Part shown: positions 10,903 through 19,963 of the stretch, piece by piece
Position numbering within the stretch: the first letter of the stretch is position 1
Layout of the letters: each line of letters opens with the position of its first letter
Source: Kushneria phyllosphaerae
Lineage (GTDB): Bacteria > Pseudomonadota > Gammaproteobacteria > Pseudomonadales > Halomonadaceae
NCBI RefSeq assembly: GCF_900312995.1
Contig: NZ_ONZI01000004.1
Coordinates: 186,001 to 250,000 of the forward strand
Direction of reading: 5' to 3'
Length of the DNA stretch: 64,000 nucleotides
Made by a program: the position numbers and the translations under genes
Notes under the pieces: generated by a model
Told to the model about the DNA's origin: nothing
Database searches by the model: none
Seen by the model: only the letters and a program-made list of their open reading frames with translations

Positions 10903-11094
10903 TCAACGCCTTGACGAAAATCCCAGCTTCTCGATGACTTCAACCACTTGTCCCGGCTGAACACGCCCTTCCACTTCCAGCCATTCGCGGGCCACCTGAA
11001 CGGTATCCACGCCATCCAGCTCCATCAGAGCCGTGGTCAGTCGATTCACATCATCGGAATCCTTCAGGCCACTGAGGGTAAATGTTAACGCCAT
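10903..11094 (-). CDS. Small HMA-fold-like protein lacking the CxxC metal site
   Basis: A 63-residue protein whose pattern (beta strand, GLKDSDDVNRLTTAL helix, LDGVDTVQV strand, EVIEKLGF) looks like a heavy-metal-associated (HMA/CopZ) domain. Where CopZ has the metal-binding GMxCxxC loop, this protein has GLKDSDD and contains no cysteine at all, so it should not bind copper in the usual way. The start ATG 11094 follows AGGA at good spacing. It is upstream of and probably co-transcribed with the OsmC-like gene. The fold assignment rests on pattern only; function unknown. Confidence 0.7.
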   Translation of the reverse strand: MALTFTLSGLKDSDDVNRLTTALMELDGVDTVQVAREWLEVEGRVQPGQVVEVIEKLGFSSRR

Positions 11095-11245
11095 GACGTT
11101 CCTGTCTCCTGGTAGTAATGCAATGATTGCGTCTGCTTGTAAAGTCGTGCCGTCGCCCAGATATGCTCTCTCATGGAGAAACGGGGGTCAGGCAGATCAA
11201 CCCTGCGTTATTGGCACCGTTTGCGCAAATTTTTCTGGAGTTATC

Positions 11246-12292
11246 ATGAGCCACCCGCACTGGCAGACATTGCTGCAACATCCGTCGGCCGAATCTTCAC
11301 TGCAGGCAGGTCGCCATTTTGACGGACAACACGAGACGGCCATTGTCCCTCTGGAAGATCGTGTCATTCTGGAGGTTCGCGGTCCGGACAGTGAAAAATT
11401 CCTGCAGGGTCAGGCAAGCGCCTCCACGGCCCATGCCACCGACACCATTGCACCGCCGGCCGTCTTCTGCACGCCCAAGGGGCGCTCCATTGCCAACGCA
11501 CAGCTCATCAGGGCTGCACCGGAATGCTACTGGCTCCTGCTGGAACACAGCATTGCCGATGCCCTGCATCAGCATCTGGCCAAATATGCGGCGTTCTACA
11601 AGGCCGAGCTGACCCTGCGTGACGATCTGGCCATCGCCGGTCTGGCTGGTCATCGCCTTGACGATGTTTTTGGCGACACGTTGGCGCTGCCACACTCGGA
11701 CTGGGGCGTACGTATCAGCACAGATGGTGACGATACCAACGAGACAATGGCCATCACCCGCCATCCACATGCCATGATGCGTCTGGTACTGATTGCGCCG
11801 AGTGAAAGACTTGCCGAACTGTGCCGGACGAAGGCTCCTGATCTGACGCTGGGATCGAACGATTTCTGGAAGCTTCTGGACATCGAAGCCGGCCTCCTGT
11901 GGCTTGACGAACCGCAGCGTGAGAAATGGCTGCCGCAGATGTTCAACTGGGAAGCACTGGCGGGCATCAGCTTCAAGAAGGGCTGCTATACCGGCCAGGA
12001 AGTCGTGGCCAGAGCCCACTACCGCGGTCAGGTCAAAAAACGCCTGATGCGGCTCTCCGTTCCGACAACCGAGCTTATTGAGACGGGAACGGACATCAAG
12101 GATGCAACAAGCGACAAGACACTGGGGGAAGTGGTCCGCAGCGCTGTGACAGCCGAAGACCATGTTGAACTGCTCGCGATCATGACCACCAAAGATGACA
12201 TGCCGTCGCTGACCATCAACAATCAGCCGGCGCACATCAAGCCGCTGCCCTATGCGCTGGAGCGTCGGGACCCGGAAACCCTGTCGGACTGA
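11246..12292 (+). CDS. ygfZ: YgfZ-type folate-binding Fe-S assembly/repair protein
   Basis: A 348-residue member of the YgfZ/GcvT-like family, which uses tetrahydrofolate and supports activity of certain iron-sulfur enzymes. The hallmark motif KGCYTGQEVVARAHYRG, with the essential Cys in K-G-C-Y-x-G-Q-E, is present around residue 250, and VRGPDSEKFLQGQ marks the N-terminal folate domain. The start ATG at 11246 follows CTGGAG; the open frame runs upstream to 11033 but that stretch overlaps the divergent HMA-like gene. It is divergent from that gene and convergent with mscL. Length fits E. coli YgfZ (326). Confidence 0.93.
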   Translation: MSHPHWQTLLQHPSAESSLQAGRHFDGQHETAIVPLEDRVILEVRGPDSEKFLQGQASASTAHATDTIAPPAVFCTPKGRSIANAQLIRAAPECYWLLLEHSIADALHQHLAKYAAFYKAELTLRDDLAIAGLAGHRLDDVFGDTLALPHSDWGVRISTDGDDTNETMAITRHPHAMMRLVLIAPSERLAELCRTKAPDLTLGSNDFWKLLDIEAGLLWLDEPQREKWLPQMFNWEALAGISFKKGCYTGQEVVARAHYRGQVKKRLMRLSVPTTELIETGTDIKDATSDKTLGEVVRSAVTAEDHVELLAIMTTKDDMPSLTINNQPAHIKPLPYALERRDPETLSD

Positions 12293-12400
12293 TGCCTGAC
12301 CTGCGCCGGTTGCTTCATGCCTCTCGCCTTGTGAAGGCCTTGCAGCAGAGACAGAGTCGCCGGTGCAGCACCGTTCTGGATTATGTAACCTTCAAGCAGG

Positions 12401-12913
12401 CTATGTCGTGGGTACGGCGTCCTGTGGTGCCTCAATGACAGAGGTACAGCTGGGGCAGCGCGTGGCCTCGATCGAAATGGGTGTAATGCAGTAGGGGCAG
12501 TTGCGCACGGTCGGTGCTGCCGGCGCCGCTGATGCTTCTTCCTTTTCCTTGCTGGTTCCCAGTTCGCGCAGGCGATGAATATTGCGAATCAGGACAAAGC
12601 AGACCATCGCCACCAGCGTGAACGAGATCATGGCATTGAGAAAGATGCCATAGTTGATGGTCACTGCACCCGCCGCCTGAGCATCCGCCAGCGTATTGTA
12701 GGGCCCTGCTGTCTGCGCACCTTCCTTGAGAACAAAAAACAGATTGGTGAAGTTTATCCCACCGGTGATTAGTCCCAGCACCGGCGTAAAGACATCCTTG
12801 ACCAGACTGTTGACGATGGCGGTAAAGGCCGAGCCGATAATGATCCCGACGGCCAGATCCACGACATTTCCCTTGACGGCAAAATCGCGAAACTCCGTTA
12901 AAAACCTTGGCAT
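12401..12913 (-). CDS. mscL: Large-conductance mechanosensitive channel with C-terminal zinc ribbon
   Basis: A 170-residue MscL, the pentameric emergency release valve opened by membrane tension on hypo-osmotic shock. The N-terminus MPRFLTEFRDFAVKGNVVDLAVG and the glycine/alanine-rich first helix (IIIGSAFTAIV) are typical; a second helix spans about residues 88-110. After the usual cytoplasmic helix start, an alanine-rich linker leads to a tail with Cys139-x2-Cys142 and Cys153-x2-Cys156, a zinc-ribbon-like element absent from E. coli MscL (136 residues). Start ATG 12913 follows GGGGAGAG. It is a single gene, convergent with ygfZ. The tail might tune gating or sense metal/redox; that is speculation. 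Confidence 0.95.
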   Translation of the reverse strand: MPRFLTEFRDFAVKGNVVDLAVGIIIGSAFTAIVNSLVKDVFTPVLGLITGGINFTNLFFVLKEGAQTAGPYNTLADAQAAGAVTINYGIFLNAMISFTLVAMVCFVLIRNIHRLRELGTSKEKEEASAAPAAPTVRNCPYCITPISIEATRCPSCTSVIEAPQDAVPTT

Positions 12914-13034
12914 ACCACTCTCTCCCCGAGCTCGAACCTCATGGCCGGTGGTCGGGTATCGACCACCGCGCCGCTGTTACAAGCCTTACTATAGCGAATG
13001 AACCACAAGATGCGTCGCACGATGCTTGCGCACC

Positions 13035-14621
13035 TTAATGCTCACGAGTCGCATCAAAGGAAAGATCGGGCCAGCGCTCTTCCATCAACTGCAAATTGAC
13101 CCGTGTGGGTGCCAGATAGGTCAGATGACCGCCGCCATCAATGGCCAGGTTGGTGCTGACCTTGTTGCGCAGCTCATCGATCTTGCGCTCGTCACCATGA
13201 ATCCAGCGGGCCGTCTGGACGTTAACCGGCTCATAGATACAGTCGACCTTGTATTCATCCTTGAGACGGTGCGCGACCACGTCAAACTGAAGCATACCGA
13301 CCGCGCCCACGATCATGTCGTTATTGTCCAGCGGCATGAACACCTGAGTGGCGCCCTCTTCAGAAAGCTGCTGAAGCCCCTTCTGAAGCTGCTTGGTCTT
13401 GAGCGGGTCTCTCAGGCGCACGCGACGAAACAGTTCGGGTGCAAAGTGCGGAATACCGGTAAAGCGCATCTGCTCGCCGCTGGAGAAGGTATCACCGATC
13501 TGAATGGTGCCGTGGTTGTGTAACCCGATGATATCCCCTGGCCAGGCTTCCTCGACATGCGCTCGGTCGGCGGCCATGAAGGTCAGGGCATCGGCAATCT
13601 TGACGTCCTTTTTGATACGAACATGGTGGATCTTCATGTTGCGCTCGTATTTCCCCGAGCAGACACGCAAAAAGGCGATACGGTCACGGTGACGCGGGTC
13701 CATGTTGGCCTGGATCTTGAAAACGAAGCCGGTAAAGCTGCCATCCTCGGCGGCCACTTCACGCGTATCGGTGTCGCGAGGCTGAGGAGACGGCGCGTAT
13801 TCCACAAAACCATCAAGCATTTCACGCACGCCGAAATTGCCCATGGCCGTGCCGAAAAATACCGGCGTCAGCTCACCACGGCGGTAGGCCTCAAGATCGA
13901 ACTCATGAGAAGCACCGCGCACCAGCTCGATCTCTTCACGCAGTTCGGCCGCCTGGGCAGCGCCGAGCAGTTCATCGACTTCGGGATTATCGATGCCCTT
14001 GATCTGCACATCCTCCGGAATGCGATTACCCTGCCCCTGCTTGTAGACATGAATAATGTCATTGACCAGGTGATAGACCCCGCGAAAGTGTCGCCCCATG
14101 CCCACGGGCCAGGTCACCGGCGCACAGGCGATATTGAGCACGGTTTCGATTTCATCCATGACTTCAACAGGATCCCGCGTATCGCGGTCCATCTTGTTGA
14201 TGAAGGTCAGAATCGGCGTGGTACGCAGTCGACAGACCTCCATCAGCTTGATGGTTCGATCCTCGACGCCCTTGGAGCCATCCACCACCATCAGGGCCGA
14301 GTCGACGGCCGTCAGCGTACGATAGGTATCCTCGGAGAAATCCTCGTGCCCTGGTGTATCGAGCAGATTGACCATGCGCCCCTTGTAGGGGAACTGCATG
14401 ACAGAGGTGGTGACGGAGATACCACGCTCCTGCTCCATCTTCATCCAGTCAGAGGTAGTGGTACGCTCCTGACGCTTGCTCTTGACCGCACCGGCGACCT
14501 GAATGGCATTACCAAACAGCAGCAGCTTTTCGGTAATGGTGGTCTTGCCCGCGTCGGGGTGGGAAATGATCGCAAAGGTTCTGCGAAGGCTGGCTTCCTG
14601 GGCGATCCGGGTATCAGTCAT
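13035..14621 (-). CDS. prfC: Peptide chain release factor 3
   Basis: A translational GTPase of about 528 residues that recycles RF1/RF2 from the ribosome after termination. The G1 motif is [19 protein letters not shown]3 is [16 protein letters not shown], and G4 is [12 protein letters not shown]; the C-terminal half matches the RF3-specific domains (for example [14 protein letters not shown]). Three in-frame ATGs exist at 14648, 14639 and 14621. I prefer 14621 ([16 protein letters not shown]) since homologues begin shortly before RRTFAIISH, but none has a strong ribosome site, so the N-terminus is uncertain by up to nine residues. Confidence 0.95.
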   Translation of the reverse strand: MTDTRIAQEASLRRTFAIISHPDAGKTTITEKLLLFGNAIQVAGAVKSKRQERTTTSDWMKMEQERGISVTTSVMQFPYKGRMVNLLDTPGHEDFSEDTYRTLTAVDSALMVVDGSKGVEDRTIKLMEVCRLRTTPILTFINKMDRDTRDPVEVMDEIETVLNIACAPVTWPVGMGRHFRGVYHLVNDIIHVYKQGQGNRIPEDVQIKGIDNPEVDELLGAAQAAELREEIELVRGASHEFDLEAYRRGELTPVFFGTAMGNFGVREMLDGFVEYAPSPQPRDTDTREVAAEDGSFTGFVFKIQANMDPRHRDRIAFLRVCSGKYERNMKIHHVRIKKDVKIADALTFMAADRAHVEEAWPGDIIGLHNHGTIQIGDTFSSGEQMRFTGIPHFAPELFRRVRLRDPLKTKQLQKGLQQLSEEGATQVFMPLDNNDMIVGAVGMLQFDVVAHRLKDEYKVDCIYEPVNVQTARWIHGDERKIDELRNKVSTNLAIDGGGHLTYLAPTRVNLQLMEERWPDLSFDATREH

Positions 14622-14762
14622 GGATGCTTCAATAGTCATTATGTACACAGTCTGTACGTGAACGGGTTTGGCCGCATTCTACAGGCAGTGCCAGGTGCGG
14701 GGATAGAAGGCCCGAGTATTGGCCGACATCGTCACCCTTTAATAATCTTCCAAAACGCCATT

Positions 14763-14793
14763 AAAAAAGCCGACGCTTTTCAGAGCCGGCTTT
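14763..14793 (-). terminator. Rho-independent terminator of the proline-rich gene
   Basis: Read on the minus strand, AAAGCCG pairs with CGGCTTT, with an inner GCT/AGC stem, followed by a T-run (the A-run at 14763-14768 on the plus strand). It lies about 45 bases after the stop of the proline-rich gene and ahead of prfC, which therefore has its own promoter. Confidence 0.65.
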
Positions 14794-14835
14794 CCGGTGA
14801 CGCTTATCTTCAACCACTCAACCACTCATCAGGCA

Positions 14836-15066
14836 TCAGGGCTGATAAGGCGGCGTCTGCTCCGGAGGCACCTCGGGCGGTGGCTGCGATGGCGGCGGAT
14901 CCTGCAGGGGCGGATCTTCCATCGGTGGCTTTTCAAACGGAGGTTCCTGCGGCTGCGGTGGCTGCTCGGGTGGAGAGTGTGGCTCCGGGTCCGGTGGCTG
15001 AACCGGTGGCTCGCTCATGGCCTGCCAGGGCGGCTGGGCGGCATCAATACGGGATTGCATCATCAT
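14836..15066 (-). CDS. Small, extremely proline-rich protein of unknown function
   Basis: A 76-residue protein with about 30 prolines, mostly as PP pairs separated by acidic, Gln or Ser residues, including two PPP triplets. There is no signal peptide, membrane helix or cysteine. Support for a real gene is a strong AGGAGG at 15075-15080 placed eight bases before the ATG at 15066 (ATGs at 15072 and 15063 are worse spaced), and its own terminator downstream. Such a chain should be unstructured (polyproline II) and should stall ribosomes unless EF-P acts. It lies divergent from the regBA pair with a 198-base gap. I do not recognise a family; the reverse-frame long open reading is an Arg/Trp-rich shadow. 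Confidence 0.65.
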   Translation of the reverse strand: MMMQSRIDAAQPPWQAMSEPPVQPPDPEPHSPPEQPPQPQEPPFEKPPMEDPPLQDPPPSQPPPEVPPEQTPPYQP

Positions 15067-15264
15067 GATCATCTCCTCCTTCGAGGCACAAGGCGGGGCG
15101 GGTGTCTTGGAAAAAGTCCATTACCTGCCCTGCTCTCATCACGTTAGGCACAAAGCCACCATCGTGCCAGCGCTGTGGCGCACAACGTCATTCTTTACTC
15201 CACGATCGTATGACGATTGCGATATCATGGAGACACAACGCTACATTCGCTGCTCTGGACACTC

Positions 15265-16563
15265 ATGACGCAGACGCTACTGCTGACGACCCCGGCTCGC
15301 AATCTGGTAAGACTGACCATTGCCCGTGGCATCACATGGACCTGCTTTCTGGTCGTGATCCTCTTTGGTATCGAGGTCATGAACTTCAAGCTCAGGGTAG
15401 TGCCGATTATCGCCATTATCTTTGCGATGGGGCTGTTCAATGTAGCGACCTGGTGGCGGCTGGGTCAGACGCGTCAGGTCACCGCCATCGAATACCTGAT
15501 TCATCTGCTCATTGATGTGGCCGGTCTGACCCTGATCTTTTATTACACCGGCGGCGCCACCAATCCGGCCATTACCTACTACCTGATCCCGGTGGCGATG
15601 GCAGCGGCCACTCAGCCCTGGCGGCATGCCTGCATTACAGCAGCCTCGGCCTTTGTGGCCTACTCGATGCTCATGATCTTCTTCGAGCCGGTGCCGGAGC
15701 TTCGCCATACGATCGGCGATAGCCTTCTGACCCTCAATGTACTGGGCATGTGGCTCAACTTTGTCCTGTGTGCTGCGCTCATCACCTTTGTCATCTTTCG
15801 CATGGCCGACACCCTGCGCCAGCGCGACCGATCGCTTTCCCGCACCCGCGAATCAGCGCTGCGCAATGAGCAGATTCTGGCCGTGGCCAGTCAGGCCGCA
15901 GGCACGGCGCACGAGCTGGGTACGCCGCTGTCCACCATGATCATGTTGATCGATGAAATGAAGTCCGACCCGGTCACCGACACGCAGCGCGCCGACCTTG
16001 ATTTGCTTCGCAGCCAGGTCGATACCTGCAAACGCCATCTGCGTGAGCTGGTGGCCAGCGCCGAACGTCGCCAGAATGATCCGCCGGCGCGGGTCAATGC
16101 TGCCGAATGGCTTGAAGCCCTGATCCAGCGCTGGCTGGTCATGCGCCCCGATGTCACCTATCAGCTCAATGTCGATCATCGCGCCATAACGCTAATGGCC
16201 GATCCCACGCTGGATCAGGCCATCATGAATCTTCTCAACAATGCCGCCGATGCCAATCCCCGGGATATCGCCATTACACTGAGTGAAAACTCGCTCAAGG
16301 AAAATCGGCGCCAGGTCGTCATCTCGATAATCGATCACGGCCCGGGCATCTCGATGGAAATTGCCAGCCACATGGGAGAGAGCTTTATCTCCGGGCGCTC
16401 CAGAGGGCTGGGCATCGGCCTTTTTCTGACCCATTCGACGCTCGACCGCTTCGGTGGCAGCGTAAGTCTCTACAATCAGACCGAAGGGGGCACGCTGACC
16501 GAAGTCAGGCTGCCACACCCGGACAGCGACCCGTCCTCGCCCTCTTCACGCTCACAGGAATGA
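15265..16563 (+). CDS. regB: Redox-sensing sensor histidine kinase RegB/PrrB/RoxS type
   Basis: A 432-residue membrane histidine kinase. About six hydrophobic helices fill residues 20-185 and include GGATNPAITYYL, matching the quinone-sensing heptapeptide region of RegB (GGxxNPF). The H-box is AAGTAHELGTPLSTM with His216, the typical RegB 'HELGTPL' form. A cysteine at residue 255 (DTCKRHLREL) sits where the redox-active Cys of RegB lies. N box NLLNNAADANP and the glycine-rich GLGIGLFL complete the ATPase domain. ATG 15265 is the start; an upstream in-frame start at 15217 adds no conserved sequence. It is paired at 6 bases with regA. In relatives the pair adjusts respiratory oxidase and redox genes to quinone-pool state. 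Confidence 0.9.
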   Translation: MTQTLLLTTPARNLVRLTIARGITWTCFLVVILFGIEVMNFKLRVVPIIAIIFAMGLFNVATWWRLGQTRQVTAIEYLIHLLIDVAGLTLIFYYTGGATNPAITYYLIPVAMAAATQPWRHACITAASAFVAYSMLMIFFEPVPELRHTIGDSLLTLNVLGMWLNFVLCAALITFVIFRMADTLRQRDRSLSRTRESALRNEQILAVASQAAGTAHELGTPLSTMIMLIDEMKSDPVTDTQRADLDLLRSQVDTCKRHLRELVASAERRQNDPPARVNAAEWLEALIQRWLVMRPDVTYQLNVDHRAITLMADPTLDQAIMNLLNNAADANPRDIAITLSENSLKENRRQVVISIIDHGPGISMEIASHMGESFISGRSRGLGIGLFLTHSTLDRFGGSVSLYNQTEGGTLTEVRLPHPDSDPSSPSSRSQE

Positions 16564-16569
16564 CACGCC

Positions 16570-17106
16570 ATGCATGAAAAGGCTTCCTTTCTGGTCGTTG
16601 ATGACGACCCCGTATTTCGCCAGATCATGGAGCGCGCCCTGACGCGCCATGAGTTTGATGTCATGGTGGCCGCCACCATCGAAGAGGCCCGCCAGCTGGC
16701 CCAGCGACGCCCACCGGAATACGCAACGCTTGATCTGAAACTCGAAGAAAGCTCGGGGCTGCAGTTTTTGCCCACGCTGCTATCGATCAGTCCTGCCTGT
16801 CGGGTCGTGATCCTGACCGGCTATTCGAGCATTACCACTGCCGTTGAAGCGATCAAGCTGGGAGCCGTGAACTATCTCTGCAAGCCGGTCGAGGTCAGCG
16901 AGGTGCTGCAGGCTCTGGATGCCCAGGAAGGCAATCCGGATGCCGAGATCGCTGAAAACCCGCCGTCTGTCAACCGATTGACCTGGGAACACATCCAGCG
17001 CGTTCTACAGGATAACGATGGCAACATTTCGGCCACTGCCCGCAGCCTGGGCATGCACCGGCGTACCCTGCAGCGCAAGTTGCAAAAGCGACCGGTCAAG
17101 CGCTGA
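16570..17106 (+). CDS. regA: Response regulator RegA/PrrA/RoxR type
   Basis: A 178-residue response regulator, partner of the kinase just upstream. The receiver has the acidic triad VVDDDP (residues 9-14), phospho-acceptor Asp55 in YATLDLKLEESSGL, a Thr in ILTGYSS and Lys in YLCKPVE. After a short proline-containing linker, the C-terminus is a Fis-type helix-turn-helix (ISATARSLGMHRRTLQRKL), as in RegA/PrrA/ActR. Start ATG 16570 follows AGGAA. DNA targets cannot be told here; in relatives they include terminal oxidases and carbon and nitrogen metabolism genes. Confidence 0.92.
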   Translation: MHEKASFLVVDDDPVFRQIMERALTRHEFDVMVAATIEEARQLAQRRPPEYATLDLKLEESSGLQFLPTLLSISPACRVVILTGYSSITTAVEAIKLGAVNYLCKPVEVSEVLQALDAQEGNPDAEIAENPPSVNRLTWEHIQRVLQDNDGNISATARSLGMHRRTLQRKLQKRPVKR

Positions 17107-17159
17107 ATGCCGGTCCGCCAGCGCCCCATTCTTTACGACGATCACTGACAGGAGTGCGC

Positions 17160-17975
17160 ATGACGCTCGAAGAACGCCTTGAACAGGCTACCCGCATCGC
17201 CCATGAAGCCGGACGCCGTATCAGGGCAGCACGCGAGGGCGGCAGCCTTCAACGCAACATCAAACATGGCAACGAGCTGGTCACCGATATCGACGTTGCC
17301 GTGGATCGCTATATCAGCGAGCAGCTGGAATCGCTGTTCCCGGGTGAGGCCCGTTTGACCGAAGAGCTCTCGCCGGATCGTCGTGATCTTAGTGATGAAA
17401 AACCGCTGTGGGTGGTGGATCCCATCGATGGCACCGTCAACTTTGCCCATGGTCATCATCATGTGGCGGTCTCCATTGCCTGGGTCGACAAGGGCCGTGT
17501 TCAGGTGGGTGTCGTGCACGCCCCGTTTCTGGAAGAAACCTTTACCGGCATTCGCGGCAGCGGCGCCTGGTGCAACGACGAGCCGATCTCGGTCAGCGGC
17601 ACGCGCGAGCTTGATGCCTCACTGATTGGCACCGGGTTTCCCTATGACCGCGATGCCCGCTTCCCGCTGCTCAGACGACTGCATGCCGTACTGGAAAACT
17701 GCCGCGACATTCGCCGCAATGGCGCCGCTGCGCTGGATCTGTGCGCCGTGGCCTGCGGTCGACTCGATGGCTACTATGAAAGCTGCTCTCCCTGGGATTT
17801 TGCAGCAGGGCTCTTGATTGCCCGGGAAGCCGGCGCCCGCACCGGCCATGTCTATGACTGTCCGGAAGGCATTGCCACCGAGCTTTACGGCGAAAACCTG
17901 TTGGTCTGTACGCCGGAGATTTATTCTCCTCTGAAGTCATTGATCAAAAAGGGCGATAGCGGCCAATACCGCTGA
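17160..17975 (+). CDS. Inositol monophosphatase family protein
   Basis: A 271-residue Mg2+-dependent phosphatase of the IMPase/FIG superfamily. The metal-binding motif WVVDPIDGTVNFAHG is canonical, EELSP carries the upstream catalytic Glu (E in 'EE'), and WDFAAGLLIAREAGA is the C-terminal signature. It is SuhB-like in size, but SuhB's extra role in transcription complexes cannot be assigned by eye. Start ATG 17160 is preferred over GTG 17154 because AGGAG lies five bases before the ATG and abuts the GTG. It follows regA by 53 bases on the same strand. Confidence 0.9.
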   Translation: MTLEERLEQATRIAHEAGRRIRAAREGGSLQRNIKHGNELVTDIDVAVDRYISEQLESLFPGEARLTEELSPDRRDLSDEKPLWVVDPIDGTVNFAHGHHHVAVSIAWVDKGRVQVGVVHAPFLEETFTGIRGSGAWCNDEPISVSGTRELDASLIGTGFPYDRDARFPLLRRLHAVLENCRDIRRNGAAALDLCAVACGRLDGYYESCSPWDFAAGLLIAREAGARTGHVYDCPEGIATELYGENLLVCTPEIYSPLKSLIKKGDSGQYR

Positions 17976-18070
17976 TTCGGTCTCACCAGGGCCTCTGATG
18001 ATCCGGGCAGTGATCATGACGTCACTGCCCCACCCGCGGCATCCGCCTGTACGGCTCGGGACACACTGCC

Positions 18071-19885
18071 ATGCATTTTTTGTTGGAAGCCACCGTCATG
18101 CTCGGCGCTGCCGTCGTGGCAGTTCCGCTGTTTGCACGATTCGGGCTGGGCTCGATACTGGGGTATCTATGTGCCGGCCTGATTCTGGGTCCCTCGATCA
18201 GTGGCTTCATTGCCGACCCCGAATCCGTGCTTCATGTTTCCGAAATCGGCGTGGTCATGCTGCTGTTCGTGATCGGTCTGGAACTTGAACCCGCCCGGCT
18301 CTGGCGCCTGCGGGGTCGGCTTTTTGGTCTTGGCAGCCTGCAGCTTTTTCTGACCGGCCTTTTACTGACACCACTGGGATTCATGCTGGGGCTGGGGCAG
18401 GCCGCCTCGATCCTGCTTGGGCTCACGCTGGCGCTGTCGTCGACCGCCTTTGCCCTGCAGCTTCTGACCGAACATCAGCAGCTTGCCAGCCCTCATGGCC
18501 AGGCGGCCTTCGCCATTCTGCTGTTTCAGGATCTGGCCGTCATTCCCCTGCTGGCGGTGATTCCCATCCTTGCCGGTAACGCCGGCGCTGAAGATGCCAA
18601 TCTGTGGCTGACCATTGCCAGAACCACCGCCATCGTGGTGGCCACACTGCTGGTGGGGCGTTTCATTTTTCCGCGCGTGTTGCGCATTGTGGCCCGCAGC
18701 GAAGTCCATGAAGTCTTTACCGCCGCTGCGCTATTGATGGTGCTGGGAACCGCCTGGGTAATGGAAGAAGCCGGGCTTTCCATGGCACTGGGCGCCTTTC
18801 TGGCCGGGGTACTGCTGGCGGATACGCCCTATCGTCACGAACTCGAAGCTAATATCGAACCCTTCAAGGGCATCCTGCTCGGCCTGTTCTTTCTCTCGGT
18901 CGGCATGTCGGTTGACCTGTTGCTGGTTATGCATAACCTGCTGACCGTGCTGGCCATTACCCTGGCCATTCTGTTGGTCAAGATACTGGTGCTGTGCGTC
19001 GTGGGTCTGGTGGCACGTCTACCACGTCAAAACATTCCACGACTGGCCGCCGTGATCGCGCAGGGCGGCGAGTTTGATTTCGTGCTATTGACCACGGCTG
19101 TGGCTGCCGGCGTGTTCGAGCAACGCATTGCAAGCCTTTGTATCGCGGCCGTGACGATTTCGATGGCCTGTACGCCCTTTCTCTATACGCTGGGAAGCCG
19201 GCTGGGCAATCGCCTCAAACCCTCCCAAAGCTGGGACAATCAGTTTCCCGATGACGATCCGCCGGTCATTATTGCCGGGCTGGGTCGCTTTGGGCAGATG
19301 GTGGCGCGCGTACTCAAGATGCAAAACGTGCCCTTTACCGCACTGGACCCCAATATCCGTCAGGTGGAATTCATCCGCCAGTTTGGCTCCCGGATCTATT
19401 ACGCCGATGCCACTCGGCTGGAACTGCTGCGTTCGGCAGGCCTTGATCGCGCTCGCATGCTGATCATCTGCGTTGATGACGAGCAGGCGGCCTTGACCAT
19501 TGCGCGGCGGGCGCGGGAAAACTACCCCGATCTCGTCATTCATGCTCGAGCCCGTAATCGCCACCATGCCTGGCGCCTGCAGGAACTGGGTGTAAATGTT
19601 GTCGTGCGCGAAATCTTTTCAGCCAGCCTTGAACTGTCCCAGGAAGTCCTGGTCGGGCTGGGCTACCCCAGTGCCAGTGCGAGCCAGGCGGTCAGAACCT
19701 TTCGCGACTTCGATGTACGCCTGTTTGAGGAGTCCTACCAGTATCGCAACGACAATGACCAGCTGCTTGAAAGCGATCGCGCCGCCATCGAAGAGTTCTA
19801 CAAGCTCTTTCAAAGCGAGGACAGGCCTCACCGGGATACGCCCAAAACCGGGGAGCATGACGACGACCACCAAAAGCCGCACTGA
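18071..19885 (+). CDS. Kef-type K+/H+ antiporter (CPA2) with RCK domain
   Basis: A 604-residue potassium efflux antiporter. About twelve transmembrane helices occupy residues 1-380, with IGVVMLLFVIGLELEP and the KefB/C-like segment YRHELEANIEPFKGILLG followed by FFLSVGMSVD. A TrkA-N/RCK nucleotide-binding domain begins near residue 397 (VIIAGLGRFGQMVARVL), followed by DATRLELLRSAGL. These place it with glutathione-gated KefB/KefC, which release K+ and acidify the cytoplasm in response to electrophiles. No KefF/KefG ancillary flavoprotein gene is adjacent. Start ATG 18071 follows GGGACA. In a halophile it may also serve general K+ homeostasis (inference). Confidence 0.92.
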   Translation: MHFLLEATVMLGAAVVAVPLFARFGLGSILGYLCAGLILGPSISGFIADPESVLHVSEIGVVMLLFVIGLELEPARLWRLRGRLFGLGSLQLFLTGLLLTPLGFMLGLGQAASILLGLTLALSSTAFALQLLTEHQQLASPHGQAAFAILLFQDLAVIPLLAVIPILAGNAGAEDANLWLTIARTTAIVVATLLVGRFIFPRVLRIVARSEVHEVFTAAALLMVLGTAWVMEEAGLSMALGAFLAGVLLADTPYRHELEANIEPFKGILLGLFFLSVGMSVDLLLVMHNLLTVLAITLAILLVKILVLCVVGLVARLPRQNIPRLAAVIAQGGEFDFVLLTTAVAAGVFEQRIASLCIAAVTISMACTPFLYTLGSRLGNRLKPSQSWDNQFPDDDPPVIIAGLGRFGQMVARVLKMQNVPFTALDPNIRQVEFIRQFGSRIYYADATRLELLRSAGLDRARMLIICVDDEQAALTIARRARENYPDLVIHARARNRHHAWRLQELGVNVVVREIFSASLELSQEVLVGLGYPSASASQAVRTFRDFDVRLFEESYQYRNDNDQLLESDRAAIEEFYKLFQSEDRPHRDTPKTGEHDDDHQKPH

Positions 19886-19963
19886 CCTCTCCTGACGTCA
19901 TGGATATTCACGGCGCTGCTACGCTGAAAAGACATTTTCCATGTCAACACGGAGCAGCACGTC

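Noticed and set aside
11297..12235. 312-codon minus-strand frame opposite ygfZ
   Set aside because: Antisense shadow; the plus strand carries the KGCYTGQE signature.
13557..15068. 503-codon open frame on the plus strand opposite prfC
   Set aside because: It is antisense to prfC and the proline-rich gene, lacks a ribosome site, and its translation shows no family pattern; long shadow frames are expected at this GC content.
14797..15147. Arg/Trp/Leu-rich plus-strand frame opposite the proline-rich gene
   Set aside because: Composition is just the complement of CCx-rich proline codons; the minus strand has the strong AGGAGG and a terminator.
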